The notes under the pieces were generated by a model that ran no database searches, was not told where the DNA came from, and saw nothing but the letters and a program-made list of their open reading frames with translations. Shown piece by piece: positions 40,685 to 50,826 of a DNA stretch of 64,000 nt (positions are counted from its first letter, which is position 1; the number at the start of each line of letters is the position of its first letter). Origin of the DNA: Hygrocybe punicea (taxonomy: Eukaryota; Basidiomycota; Agaricomycetes; Agaricales; Hygrophoraceae); NCBI GenBank assembly GCA_963556145.1, contig OY744461.1, positions 7,016,891 to 7,080,890 on the forward strand, written 5' to 3'. The translations under genes and the position numbers were made by a program.

Positions 40685-40969
40685 ATGACAAACAACAAAA
40701 GGAAAACTACAAAAAAAGCCCCGGCTTCCATGCCTCAACAAGGACCTGCACCCACCGCTTCAGGTTCCCTATTTCAAGATGGCTCGCTCGTGCGCATGAA
40801 AGACGTAGAGAGATTGGTGGCAGGATGCCTCGAAAAAGGCAGGGCCGAAGGGATCTTACAAGGCATCGCGGAGGAGCGTGCGCGTTGGGAGTCAACCCAA
40901 ATGACCTCACCAACCCGCATATCAGCATCAACGCAGACGAATGCAGCAACCCAGCCAGAGCCGCTGTAG
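40685..40969 (+). CDS. gag-like small protein of the LTR element, first part
   Basis: 94 residues: a basic N-terminus (MTNNKRKTTKKAPA), then MKDVERLVAGCLEKGRAEGI followed by LQGIAEERARWE (amphipathic helix), ending in ISASTQTNAATQPEP. The SxSTQT motif continues in the frame that starts at about 41835, suggesting that both belonged to one gene before about 860 bp were inserted between them. No zinc knuckle is seen. Likely a structural (gag-like) protein. Confidence 0.5.
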   Translation: MTNNKRKTTKKAPASMPQQGPAPTASGSLFQDGSLVRMKDVERLVAGCLEKGRAEGILQGIAEERARWESTQMTSPTRISASTQTNAATQPEPL

Positions 40970-41830
40970 AGGGTCGACGTCCCTCTGAGTCCGTATCATC
41001 GATATATCACGAATCCGGACCAACCCGATGCCGCCATTTGACTTGCATTCGAACCCGACGTAACCCGACGTGACGTGACCCGACGTGACCGACATAACCC
41101 GACACATGCCGCTTTGTGACGGCCGCTTTTGGGCTAAATCTGGCAGCCTCAAACGCCTCGGAGTTCCAATTCCAGGAGATGGATCTCTTCGGACTCAATC
41201 CCCGACTTCGGATTTACTTTATTTATGCATCCCCTCGTCCTTTCGGAGATATGTAGGACTTTCTAGATCTTTTCCTTGCATATTTGTTTTCCCCTCCATT
41301 TCCTGTCTTCGTTGCTTTGCAACCCCCCTTTCCACATCCCCATTCCAACCTTTCTTTGTAGCTTACCATCGGCCAAAGTAGACATGTCCGAAAGTAGATT
41401 ACTGTTTCCTGTACTATAAAAACGGTCCCCGACGACCGTACAAAAAAAGATACCATTAGTCCCCGTTTCCCTTTAGTCAGAATCACCTTTTAATCCCTTC
41501 AAATGCTCGTCCACGTAGATCCTTAGCTTTTTATAGTTCACTTCGTCGTCTTTATCGTTGTTTCCGTATATTCGTTCATTGTTTCCGACCCAACCCGACC
41601 CGACCCGCCATACCCGACATCGTCGGCATCGTCGGGTTCTTTATTATTTGTCCGTTTTCACTCCGTTCATCACCGGATTCGTCGTTATTAGTCCAGTTTT
41701 ACGCGGCGGCTTTACTTTTACTAACATTCCCTTCCTTTTACTACTACTCCCGACACTGACTTATCCACTGTCACTTCTACGCTGACACCCCTTTGGTTAG
41801 GATCATTATTTCTTTATTGTTCCGAAGCCA
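40970..41830. repeat. insert between the gag-like frames, ACCCGACGTGACC words
   Basis: Left side (40985-41110) has iterated CCCGACGTGACC/AACCCGAC. Right side (41580-41640) has GACCCAACCCGACCCGACCC and CGTCGGCATCGTCGGG. The architecture, an iterated short word at each end, matches the TIR elements of the first 10 kb, but an exact inverted end pair was not found. Confidence 0.4.
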
Positions 41831-43090
41831 CCAAGAACCCGCATCTACACCGCTCACCGGCACTTCCATCTCAACGCAAACAGGGCTGCTTACCCACGCA
41901 AACGTGTCAGCCCAAACGCCAACGCTCATCCCGACCCAAACGGCATCCAGCAGCATCTCCACGTTGACCCAGACAGCGCCATCCACCTGCGCATCCGTTT
42001 CAGCGCAGACTGACGTATCTACAGCATCTTCACTAGCACGCACCAGCAAGACCATTTCAACGCAAACGACGCCGTTGCCCAGCGTCTCGGTGGCAACGCA
42101 GCACGACCTATTTAGCAACGTCACCGCAACCGCACAGACAACACCACTCATCGGCTCAACCGCAGCCGCCATCTTAGCACACCCGCATACATCAAAAACG
42201 ATGCACTACGCATCAACGCCCACTCAGACAACCCTATCCGCCTGCACGTCTGCGTCAATACAAGCGGACGAGCCACCAATGCGCCCACCAACACCCAGTG
42301 CGCATGGAGACACTCAGACGGCCCCGCCCTTGCATGAAAACGCGTCCCAGCACACCCCAATGCGTCACACACCCACGTCGACCCCAGGTCCACCACCCCC
42401 ACCAAAGAACGCGTCCATACGCGTGTCAGACGGCAATTCCAATGCGCCGGTGCCAGTACCCAGCCAGTTTATGCCCCCACAGGCCCAAAATCCTGTGCCC
42501 GTGCACCAAAATGCACCCAGACGCGCCCCAGACCCCATTTTCCCTCCAGGTCTATACCCACACGCGTCCACGTCAGCCCGGAACCACAACGTCGCCCCCA
42601 GGAAGTCGCAAGCACGAGCCCCATGTCCAGACAACGTCGAAAGGGCCAACGAGGGACCGCGAATGGCTCGATTCACATGTGCAGCCCCACCCCAGCAAAT
42701 TTGCCTGCACCTACGTTACCACCTCCACGATTCGACTGGGCTGAAGACGCTGCCGCGATTCCTGTCCATCCCACCTTTCCAACGCGAAATCCCTGCGACA
42801 TGTCTGCTCTCCACTCCAATACCACAAGAAGACCATTTGCTACCCTACGGCGCCGCGCTCGACGACGCAACCGCCCATGCGCCCAATGTTTCTTCACTGC
42901 CCCCACTGGTCCCATCATCACTCGAAACCATCCACGTGGCATTGGTCCAGGACAGCCCATTGTCACACAACCCCTCATGCCAACCAGCTCGAAGCCAACC
43001 AACTTGATGCACCTCGATTGGGATCGTGACCCCCGCCTTCATGACTTGAGTCGAGCCCTTGTAGCTTTGGGTTGGACAAGGCCTAGGTAG
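41793..43090 (+). CDS. STQT-repeat protein of the LTR element
   Basis: Open from 41793 to 43007. From about residue 15 the motif S-[IV]-S-[TA]-Q-T recurs every 18-25 residues (TSISTQTG, NVSAQTPT, SISTLTQT, SVSAQTDV, TISTQTTP, SVATQHD, TPTQTTL). A Pro/Asn-rich region follows. A different frame at the 3' side (to 43090) ends NLMHLDWDRDPRLHDLSRAL, which looks more protein-like than the first frame's end, so a frameshift near 42900 is likely. Function unknown; no enzyme motif. Confidence 0.45.
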
Positions 43091-43240
43091 AGTTGAGCTT
43101 TCTGTCTGGACTGATTTTTGTTTTTGTTTTCTTTCTTTCTTGTGTCTGTTCCTCTCTTTTCTCACCCCTTTCCCTGCTTCTCTTTTTGCGTTTCTCTCTT
43201 TGGCTAGCGACGAGGGCGTCGCTACAAGAGGGGGGGCACT

Positions 43241-43397
43241 TGTAGTGGTAGTGCCTGTCATGTCACGTGACTGGATTCCCACGGTTCGTCGTAGTCAGTA
43301 GCTGATCTGATGTAGTAGATAGATTCCATCCTAGTCTTTCCGTGCTTTCCAGCAAGACTCCCTCGGAGAGTCCCACAGCAGCCTCCAACCCTCTCCA
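43241..43397 (+). repeat. 3' LTR
   Basis: 157 bp partner of 40288-40444, preceded by a polypurine tract. Confidence 0.9.
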
Positions 43398-43508
43398 ATG
43401 GTCAAAATGAATACATCCTCGTGACAGCGCCAACAATTCAGACACTGTGAGGTGTCGAAGGTCATGAGCGGTGAGCGTTGCAAAGGAGGCCATGCAATGC
43501 AACTTCAA
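43398..43508 (-). pseudogene. Helitron Rep-helicase, probable N-terminal exon
   Basis: From the ATG at 43508: MKLHCMASFATLTAHDLRHL followed by TVSELLALSRGCIHFDH, then the LTR element. The next Helitron residues (RDQQTRDAV) resume at 40287 on the far side. The start is about 35-170 bp from the plus-strand accessory gene, so the two genes share a divergent promoter region. Confidence 0.6.
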
Positions 43509-43676
43509 ATCCGAGTATGACTAACTAGATGTCACAAAATAGATGTCAGAAAGTAAGCCCGAAATCATGACAAAACATGATGAGGATGTGACGACAGAGC
43601 ACCACAAACTTCGATCTATTGGTGAGTCTGAAGCCAATATAAAGCGAACGGATAGTGATTACGCTTCGAATGAATC

Positions 43677-44884
43677 ATGTCCCCACCAACCGCCCGCAAA
43701 TCGTCCACTTGTCCTTCCATCAATTCCACTGAAACATTGACTGAATCCGGCTTACCTGATAATACATCAGAACCCTCCAACCAAGCAAGGTACATGGCGA
43801 AGCTACTTTTGTCTTCAATCTTGATCACTGATGAGTCAAGCAGAATCCATGTAACTGGCATCCCCCCTCTCGAGATGTCTCCAGAAGACAAAGAGACATC
43901 CAAACTAGAACTCTGGCGCACTGCATTGACAACAACGGGACTGTATCTGGGAGACCCTGACGTTGGCAAGCTGTTACGTTGGATGAAAGATGGCCGAACA
44001 CTATGCTTGGTGGCCCCCGAAATCGATGACAACAGTAAAAACACACCCATGATTTTGCTGTCAATGGGAGGGGAGGCTGGAAACTCGGTTGAATTGTCAC
44101 TCATCGTCGACATCACCGAAGACAACTTTTGGTTGATGCCGGATGCAATGTGGCGAGCGGGAACAGGGGGGGCCAAGAAATTTGCAGACATCAAACTAAC
44201 GTGTACTGGTGCCACCGTTGGAAGACCAACCCTTGTCAACAACTTCAACACTGCAATCAAAACTCTCCGAAATTTGATGGATGCCGCAAAACCGCCACTG
44301 AGGGAGTCATTAAACCAGCTGAGGGGGGGACAATGAAAATTAGATTTTGTCATCAACCTTTCCAAGTACATGAAACTCACTATTCTACCCATTGTCATTC
44401 TGATGGCCTCCAGAGAGGCACCTATGCTGCAGATGATGAAGAGATGTACGTTCAATGTAATGCCGCTCCCATTTCTCCATAATGTAACTGATTGGTTAGA
44501 GAAGACGATCTGGCGGACAAAATGAAGCTCTGTGATTGGCCTGTCAATACAGATGAAGCACGCACTGCCCTCAGGGACATGGAAGGACAATACATAGTAA
44601 AACCAATCCAAGCCTTCAACATCAATGGTGATTTGATTCCTCCTCCACGATATGTGCAAACGTTAAAAGGCGCCACTGTGGTTGCACGATTCACTCTCCA
44701 AAAGTTCCTTGTGAATGAAAAAGGTCGCCCAATCCGTGACATTTTTGTGGCAAACATCGCTGCACTGCGCGTTATTTTGCTGGCTAAACTTGCATCCCAG
44801 ACATCACCGAAGAAACATCTCTTGAAAAAGGACCCTTTTGATGTCGACGCCAATGCAAAAGGAAAGAAAAAATTGAAGACTTAA
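43677..44884 (+). CDS. Helitron accessory gene, possible OB-fold protein
   Basis: First exon from 43677 (or from 43543 with an extra GTGAGT intron at 43621). It holds GLYLGDPDVGKLLRWMKDGR, then APEIDDNSKNTPMILLSMGG and GGAKKFADIKLTC. The frame changes at a run of seven G (44322-44328): either one G was lost or a 38-nt intron (GTCATT...ATTAG) is removed. A second intron (GTACGTTC 44449 to TTAG 44497) leads to GQYIVKPIQAFNINGDLIPP followed by PRYVQTLKGATVVARFTLQK, and IRDIFVANIAALRVI. The last block looks like a five-strand OB barrel, as in single-strand-binding proteins. Such a role in Helitron transposition is inference; no fold search was possible. Confidence 0.6.
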
Positions 44885-45873
44885 CAAAGAAAGCCAAGTA
44901 GCAAATGGTACGATAATCACCTGTAAATGTATTCACATGATCCAGACGATTCTGAACACGTAATCTTCGTCGTCCGAAATATAAAGAATGTCAGACATAG
45001 ACTTGCACCTTTGCAACCCTCGCGACAAATGCCCACTCCTATCGAATCCACAAGTTTCTTTCATTTCATTCACTTCCGACAAGGCGCCAACCTTCACATC
45101 CATGAAGTTCAGTGGGCGCCAAGATTCAATGCAGATCAGAAAAACTCATCCCGAGTGACCCAACTGCGCGTTCATGTTGTACGTCCACAATGAAAGACCT
45201 TGAACTGGATTTTGATCACTTATCAAAAGTTTATGCATATTCACCGAATCTACTATGAGGGTGAGGTTGGTATCAATCCCGGTTCATGCCCCTAAATGCA
45301 CTTTGCATCGTACAAGGACGACTGCTACCAGAAGACACAGAAGAGATTATGTGACGTACAACAATGTTCGATCAAACGCAAAACAGGTCAACGTCTCAGA
45401 TGATGGAGCATCTCCTAAGCTATGTCATACAAGGAGCACACATCATAAATAGACCATTCATAGACCAGATTTGACACCATGCCCATCACTTTTAACAATC
45501 GTCATGGATAACCAACGCCTGCGTGTTGAACTGCAACACCACAGAATGCACCATATACACATTTTTTCGCTACAAACATCCGACACGCAACCAAACAGAG
45601 TGAGTGAATCGTGCATTACTATGACTGTGTCTGACAAAAGTTAGTTGGACATCAACCGACTTCGCCTTTACATCTTTCTTTACCTCTTCAGATCTGGCAA
45701 CGACAGATGAAAACTTTCACATGAACTGGAACTTCAAATCCTTCCAAAAAAAAAAAGGGGGTGAATGAACATGTTCTTAAATAGTGTACGACTGCTGTCA
45801 ATTTTTTCCAGCGACTTTTAAATCGGCCAGTAAGTGTATTTTGTCACAAAAATTACAAATAAAGCAAGGTTCC
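44885..45873. other. Helitron 3' region without recognised gene
   Basis: Short frames at 44927-45193 and 45255-45452 are not recognised. It ends in an A-run (45748) and AT-rich sequence up to the terminal hairpin. Confidence 0.45.
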
Positions 45874-45900
45874 GCCACCGAAGGTGGCCCTTCCCTCTAG
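45874..45900 (+). other. Helitron 3' terminal hairpin and CTAG end
   Basis: A 6-bp stem GCCACC/GGTGGC with loop GAA, then CCTTCCCT and CTAG. This is the termination signal for rolling-circle transposition. Confidence 0.9.
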
Positions 45901-46187
45901 TATTTTGGACTTTTTTGATACCCCCTATGGGGCCTGTAACGTCAATAGAATTTGCTTTGGCAATTTCCCACGGTTGACCGAGTAATCCATACTTGGCCAG
46001 TTTGGTGCATGCCGCAAAGAAAAATTCATAGCACCTGCAATAGTGCTTGTAAAATTCTGATACTACACAAGGTCAGAGATAAGATGTATATCAGTAATTC
46101 TGCATATTTCTTTTTAAGGTAGATACAGAGGGTACATCAGAAAATGAACAAAACTGTTAGTGTGACCGGTTACCTGGTCTGTCACAG

Positions 46188-46401
46188 TATGACTATCAAA
46201 ATTGTCCAGTGGCTGTACACCAAAATCAGACATATAATTCAGATATGAGCGTTAGTTTGAAGTCCAGGATTTTTTCAATGTTTTTCAATTTTCCCTATTC
46301 TTCGCGTGTGGACGCGCGGCGCTCGCATGGGCTGGCTCTTTTACATAACAGCTCGCCAACAAATGTGTAAAGAAGGTTCTGTATCGCAATAGCCTCTCAC
46401 A
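46188..46401 (+). promoter_or_regulatory. promoter region of the secreted-protein gene
   Basis: 214 bp between the end of pogo copy B and the ATG at 46402. Contains the GC-rich CGCGTGTGGACGCGCGGCGC (46305) and a pyrimidine-rich stretch. The regulatory DNA of this gene therefore abuts the transposon end directly. Confidence 0.4.
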
Positions 46402-46912
46402 ATGAAGCCATCTGTACCCGTTCTTTTTGCCCTTTCTGCTACTGGCCTCGCTTTATCCATTCCCGTCCTAACTGAATATGCGGAACTCTATCGAATGTGC
46501 GAGGACGGGGGAAGTAACACTGTAAGCCCATTCTCATACATCATCAGGCAAGGTGATTAACCGTTTTCTACATTCAAAGTACGTTGGTGTCAGATATGCG
46601 AATAATGCCTACAAGACATTCGACTTCAATACATGCTACCCTTACCAGGTCGACGGGAACCTGGCAGAAATGGCGGTCTTCTGCAAATCTGCGACCTGTT
46701 ACAATAACCCGTGAGTCACGGTCATACTGTTTTCTACTAGTATTTGAAGGGTCATTCAACATTCACTATTATGTAGCAACCCGGACTGTACAGGAGGCGC
46801 AGTCCCGCCCATTCCAGTTCCTATCGAAGGAGGCCTCACGTTGATCAATATTGCTGATTGGGTGCAGTTGTTGGGGCAGGGCGCCACCTGTCAACCCAAC
46901 GGCCTTTCTTAA
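46402..46912 (+). CDS. small secreted cysteine-containing protein
   Basis: Three exons (46402-46521, 46580-46710, 46777-46912) splice to 128 residues. The signal peptide is MKPSVPVLFALSATGLALSI. The mature part has six cysteines (MCEDG, NTCYPY, VFCKSATCYN, PDCTGG, ATCQPN), enough for three disulfides, and is neutral to acidic. I recognise no family. Length, signal peptide and cysteine count fit the small secreted proteins that plant- or wood-associated basidiomycetes use outside the cell. It lies between the transposon stack and the housekeeping block, a common place for fast-evolving genes. Intron signals are clean. Confidence 0.85.
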
Positions 46913-47097
46913 ATATTTGCACAACTGTTATATCCGAACCAGAAGGTTATCATGAAACAATCACGTGAAAACTACAAATTTACTGGACATCCTGCGTAGC
47001 TGCGCCTTTATTGCTATCCCCTAACCTTCTTATCCACTTCAAACGACTTCCGAACCTGTGGCATCGCTTAAATGAATGCTGTACGCGTCAGTCAACA

Positions 47098-49146
47098 GGC
47101 GAAATTAATCTGACCTCGGCAAAGAATTCGTCGTCGCTCATAACTCGCATACCTGTGGCAGCGAGGGCCTTTGATACGTTGAAGCACGCCTTGTGAGCTT
47201 CCACAGTCCGTGCTGCTTTAGCGAAAGCTGCTGTGTGATTTCCGCCGTTGACCTCCGTTGGGATAGCTTTTCGATATACATTAGGCTGCTGCTCTCCTAG
47301 ACCACAATACGAAGACTGCCTACCGAAACCAGGGTGCAGAGATGGAAGGACTGTAACATATTTAAAAAAATGTCAATTCTTGTAGCAAGAGCGAGCGGTC
47401 AGTGTGGTATACCGTATGAAACGTCTCCCTAACAGAAGGAATGCGTCATCTAATCTAAGATTATCTGAAAATCGAATTCAGGAACCCACAAAGTCGGTTG
47501 ATGCACCGCTAATCCCCCATTCGTAGTCAATCGACCCGTATCGGCTTCTAACAACATTGGCGACTTCATCCCCTGTTGTGTTTCATCATTTGCTGATGTC
47601 AGACACATCGCACGCACACACGAAGGTTGACGTACCAAGTGCCGAGTTTTGCCTGATTTCATGCATAGAAGAAGGTGGGTCGATTTTGACTATGCAGCCA
47701 GTTGCGAGAGCCGCAGCTCTGTTGCCACAGACTGTCAATTCCTCTATCTGCTGTACGATGAGTATACATACTCGAAGCAAGGAGTTATCCGAAGGACCAC
47801 TTTTTGTACCTCCGCCCACGTCGGTGCTCGAACATACCAGCTACCCGGAGCTTTAAAGTCGGTGCAACTGATCAAGAATAGCTCGTACATACAACATTTC
47901 CGCGTTGTCAGGGATAACTGGAAGAACTGCATCAAAACGCCAACACACAAAGAGATGACAAGTAGGGGGGGGGACTTACTACCCGGAACCCAATCTTTTC
48001 CCATAAAGACGCCATGCACGCGGCAAGTTGGTTTCAGCTGCTGACGGAGAACGGAGATATTTGTGTACGCTAGCACTGCGGCGTCGAGTGCATTTCGGCC
48101 TTTCCTCCAAGCAATTTAAAGTAAGCCGAAATCACAAGAACGAATGTTGTTCCGTATCGCACCTTCCCAGGGACTTAACGCAGCATGGGCACTGTAACAA
48201 TTTCACTAACTACGAGAAGAGTGTCAAAAAAAAAAGAATCGATCGTACGTGTGTCCGGCGTATTCAACATGAATCCGTGCAAGAGCCAGGCAGCCACTGA
48301 GGCTCACGGAAAGGAAAGGCCCAGGAGCCGGGTGACACCTGTCAAGGTCTCAGCTTTGGCAAACTTGCGAGAAAGAGAGACAGACATGAGACAGATATCC
48401 ATGCCCTTGTATGCTCCTCGATCAAGTAGCAGAGCTTTCCCCATGCCACCCTCTTCGGCTGATAACAATCAAATCCTCAGTACATGGTCACGACCCGAGA
48501 AAGAAATTTGCCTCACCGGGAGTCCCCAGCAAGACAACCTTGCCAGAGATATCCCATTTGTTCATGGCGGCCTTCATCCCAACTGCAGTAGCGACGCCCG
48601 CGACTGCTATCAGGTTATGTCCACATCCATGCCCAATACCTGGGAGGGCGTCCATCTCAGAGTTGACTCCGATAGTTCGCCCACCTTGTCCACGAGTATA
48701 GGTAGCTGACCAGGCGGTTTCGAGGAGATGATGCTTGATAACTTCAAAGCCTTGCGTGGACATGAAGGCCGTTAGGACGTCATGAGCATAGCTGTTAATA
48801 ATACGCAAGAAACGTCGTTTTTAAACTGAAACTATATAGCGTGGTGGAAAAAAAGACGTACATTTCCTCAAACCTGAGTTCTGGGTGATCTGTTTTCGCC
48901 GCTAGTATGAAAAAGTCTACCCGCGATAGTAGATACCCACATACCGCTAATGTCAAGGCTGAGCTTTGTTAACTCCTCTCTTAATTCGTCAATTTTCGCT
49001 GCGATTGTTTCAAGGACCTCAGGCCTGTAGATGTCACCGATTCGATTGACCGAGTCTGTATCTGGATGATCCAAGTTTCCTGGCCTCCAGAGGATTGATG
49101 CAGAAACATCTGTACTGCTGTCTTGTTGTTGTTCCAGAGACGCCAT
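47098..49146 (-). CDS. M20 family amidohydrolase / peptidase
   Basis: A multi-exon gene. The first exon has [20 protein letters not shown]. After short exons it continues [31 protein letters not shown], then [20 protein letters not shown] followed by [15 protein letters not shown] (metal-binding D and HGCGHN). [20 protein letters not shown] follows, with [51 protein letters not shown], and STDF. It ends [20 protein letters not shown] and [12 protein letters not shown]. This is the M20D/ACY1L2-like type that cleaves N-acyl or peptide bonds with two zinc ions. I see eight or more introns and no definite break. The true substrate is not deducible. Confidence 0.85.
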
Positions 49147-49775
49147 TATGTCTGGTTGGATTGGTCGGTGTTGGCGACCGCAATAACTATGATTGGTTGA
49201 GACTTATACTTCGTCATAAATAAATGAATTTGCAGCCTCAAGTCCTTGCGGAGAGCTCTCGCATTACGTCAAGTATGCAAACAAATCTTCAAACCAGCCT
49301 ATCCAATATTAATCTTCGCCACTACATGGACTTTGCACGAAAACTATCACACGTGCAAAAAGCCCGAGAACGAGATGTATTTGGGGAGCGTTCGAGACGA
49401 TCATTAAATACAAGCAACTGTGTGTAATTAGTATATTGAAATATAGTAGTAAGTAGTGAATTCGGAGTAGTGTTGAGTGGACATCGAGCGACAGCTAGGC
49501 TACAAGTATCAGAGAGGGGATGTCCAAAAATCATACATACAAACAGAGCTGAATAAATAACAAAAGTCCTGAGGAGTAGTGCGATACATGTCTAAACGAG
49601 GCAAGAGAATGTTTCCCCGTACTTGGTGAATGCCTATGCGAGGGAATTAAAAACACGGAGCGATAACCAAAGAATGTGCAGGGGCTTACGATGAACCGTG
49701 CTTAGTCTACAGAAGTCTGCAAGTGGTGTATCATGCGGCGAAATGCTACGATGAGACATGCATGAGTTATTTCCG
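49147..49775. other. intergenic region between amidohydrolase and Hsp20
   Basis: 629 bp holding the amidohydrolase promoter and the 3' flank of Hsp20. Nothing else recognised. Confidence 0.5.
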
Positions 49776-50386
49776 TCACGCCGGTACGACTAGTGGATTA
49801 GTGAATGTTGCAGGATTTCGGGGCCATGCTATTGTTAGCATGCCGTCGGTGATCGACGCGGAGATCTCGCTGGTCTATCAATTGTCAATATCCTGTTTCT
49901 CGGTAACGTAACTTGACTCACTTGTGCGCCATGCGGTAGCGGGATGACTCGGCGAAATTTCCCATATTTGACTTCTTGGACAGGAAACTTGTCTGATGAT
50001 ATTGTGCCGCTGGGAGCCAGACGGGAGCGACGTTCACCCCATATGACTAGAGAGCCATCCTGAATCAAAAGAGATATCTCTTCCTTCTTCAAACCCGGCA
50101 GCTCGAGTGTCGCAGTGATGCTTGGAGAGTCTGGGCTGTCCCAAATATCCATCCTGAAAACGTTTGAGCATTAGACCATGTTAACTGGAAGGGGAGTTTT
50201 ATGGTTAGCCCTCACTTACCGAGGTTTGAGAAATTCAGACAACTGACCAGATTGCAACCTCCTCTTCCTTTCTCGTAAAAACTGGGCGTGCTTTATTGCA
50301 AGCGCTCGATTAAATAGGCGAAGAAAATGAGCTCGGCTGTTAACGCGGTCGAGACTGGTTTTGCTGGACATTTTCGAAGTCGTCAT
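49776..50386 (-). CDS. Hsp20-type small heat-shock protein
   Basis: Three exons (50386-50220, 50153-49922, 49865-49776) give 162 residues. The N-terminal 55 residues are basic (HAQFLRERKRRLQSGQLSEF). The alpha-crystallin domain follows: MDIWDSPDSPSITATLELPG, LKKEEISLLIQDGSLVIWGE, and YGKFRRVIPLPHGAQ. The last exon has SASITDGMLTIAWPR, the final strand of the domain. The second intron ends at GCGAG, which restores this strand. It is an ATP-independent holdase that oligomerises and keeps unfolded proteins soluble. The C-terminal extension lacks an obvious IxI motif. It shares a 440-bp bidirectional promoter with the CstF-64-like gene. Confidence 0.85.
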
Positions 50387-50826
50387 GGAGTGGCTTGCGT
50401 TGGGAGAGCCCAGACAAAGTTATGTGGAGTCGCTCACACAGCCGATCGAGGCTTTATATGCCTTCCCGGGTCTCGGCCCGGATTTCACATGTTGCTGAGT
50501 CATAGCAAATTAAGGTTCAGATTCAGCTGCTCCGGTTATCCGGCCGCTCACAAATCAAGCCGGCATGACCGGGGCTTTCCAAAGTCCGCTGACAAACGGA
50601 TCACTGAAAAGCAATGCCAGGCGCCAGGGATTAAGTTTTACTGCGCGAATACTCTCAGACACGATGTCCGAACAAAATTCCACCCCGAGGCCGAGGTGGG
50701 TTAATTATTATGACGTAAATAAATAAGTAATAAATTTTACGAACCACGTGAGCCTCAATAAAGCACGAACTCGCAACTTTACTGAGTGTCCACACGACCT
50801 GCCAATCGCCTCACTGCCGCATAACC
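50387..50826. promoter_or_regulatory. bidirectional promoter region, Hsp20 / CstF-64
   Basis: 440 bp between divergent starts. I see no convincing nGAAnnTTCn heat-shock element array. CCACGTGAGC lies near 50743. The open frame 50327-50704 is not supported as a gene. Confidence 0.5.

Larger units (their letters stand above)
40288..43397 (+). mobile_element. non-autonomous LTR retroelement inside the Helitron
   Basis: Two 157-bp LTRs (40288-40444 and 43241-43397), both TGTAGTGGTAGTG...CTCTCCA, differ at two bases. TGGTGATGAGAGC after the 5' LTR (40448) resembles an initiator-Met tRNA primer site, and AAGAGGGGGGGCAC before the 3' LTR (43227) is a polypurine tract. Flanks ACGGT (left) and ATGGT (right) may be a 5-bp target duplication with one change. 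The element has no reverse transcriptase, protease or integrase. It splits the Helitron N-terminal coding block between CIHFDH (43398 side) and RDQQTRDA. Confidence 0.9.
34262..45900 (+). mobile_element. Helitron, 11.6 kb, with complete ends
   Basis: The insertion boundaries are set by comparing pogo copies A and B. The element begins TCTTGCTTGCAAGG after A (34261) and ends CCTTCCCTCTAG before T (45901). The 3' hairpin GCCACC-GAA-GGTGGC (45874-45888) sits 8 bp upstream of CTAG. These are the canonical Helitron signs: 5' TC, 3' CTRR, subterminal hairpin, insertion between A and T. It carries a broken Rep-helicase gene on the minus strand, a plus-strand accessory gene, and a nested LTR element at 40288-43397. 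The Rep-helicase reads opposite to the TC-to-CTAG direction. Confidence 0.9.
31684..46187 (+). mobile_element. pogo-like transposon copy B, 5'-truncated and split by insertions
   Basis: Homology to copy A starts at 31684 (ACCGGTGACACCCAGTATCC) and runs to 32254. It resumes at about 32895 after the LTR-like insert and continues to 34258. It resumes again at 45901 after the Helitron and ends at CTGTCACAG/TA (46187). Copies A and B are head to head, so 28.3-34.3 kb is a large inverted repeat with a centre near 31.4 kb. Confidence 0.8.

Noticed and set aside
40281..43402. A perfect 5-bp target duplication of the LTR element
   Set aside because: The best reading (ACGGT versus ATGGT) has a mismatch, so it is mentioned only as possible.
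43616..44659. A 347-codon minus-strand open frame in the Helitron
   Set aside because: The opposite strand has protein-like blocks, plausible introns and a coherent gene; the minus frame is its shadow.
50327..50704. A 125-codon plus-strand frame upstream of the CstF-64-like gene
   Set aside because: It covers the Hsp20 start and the shared promoter and has no family resemblance.
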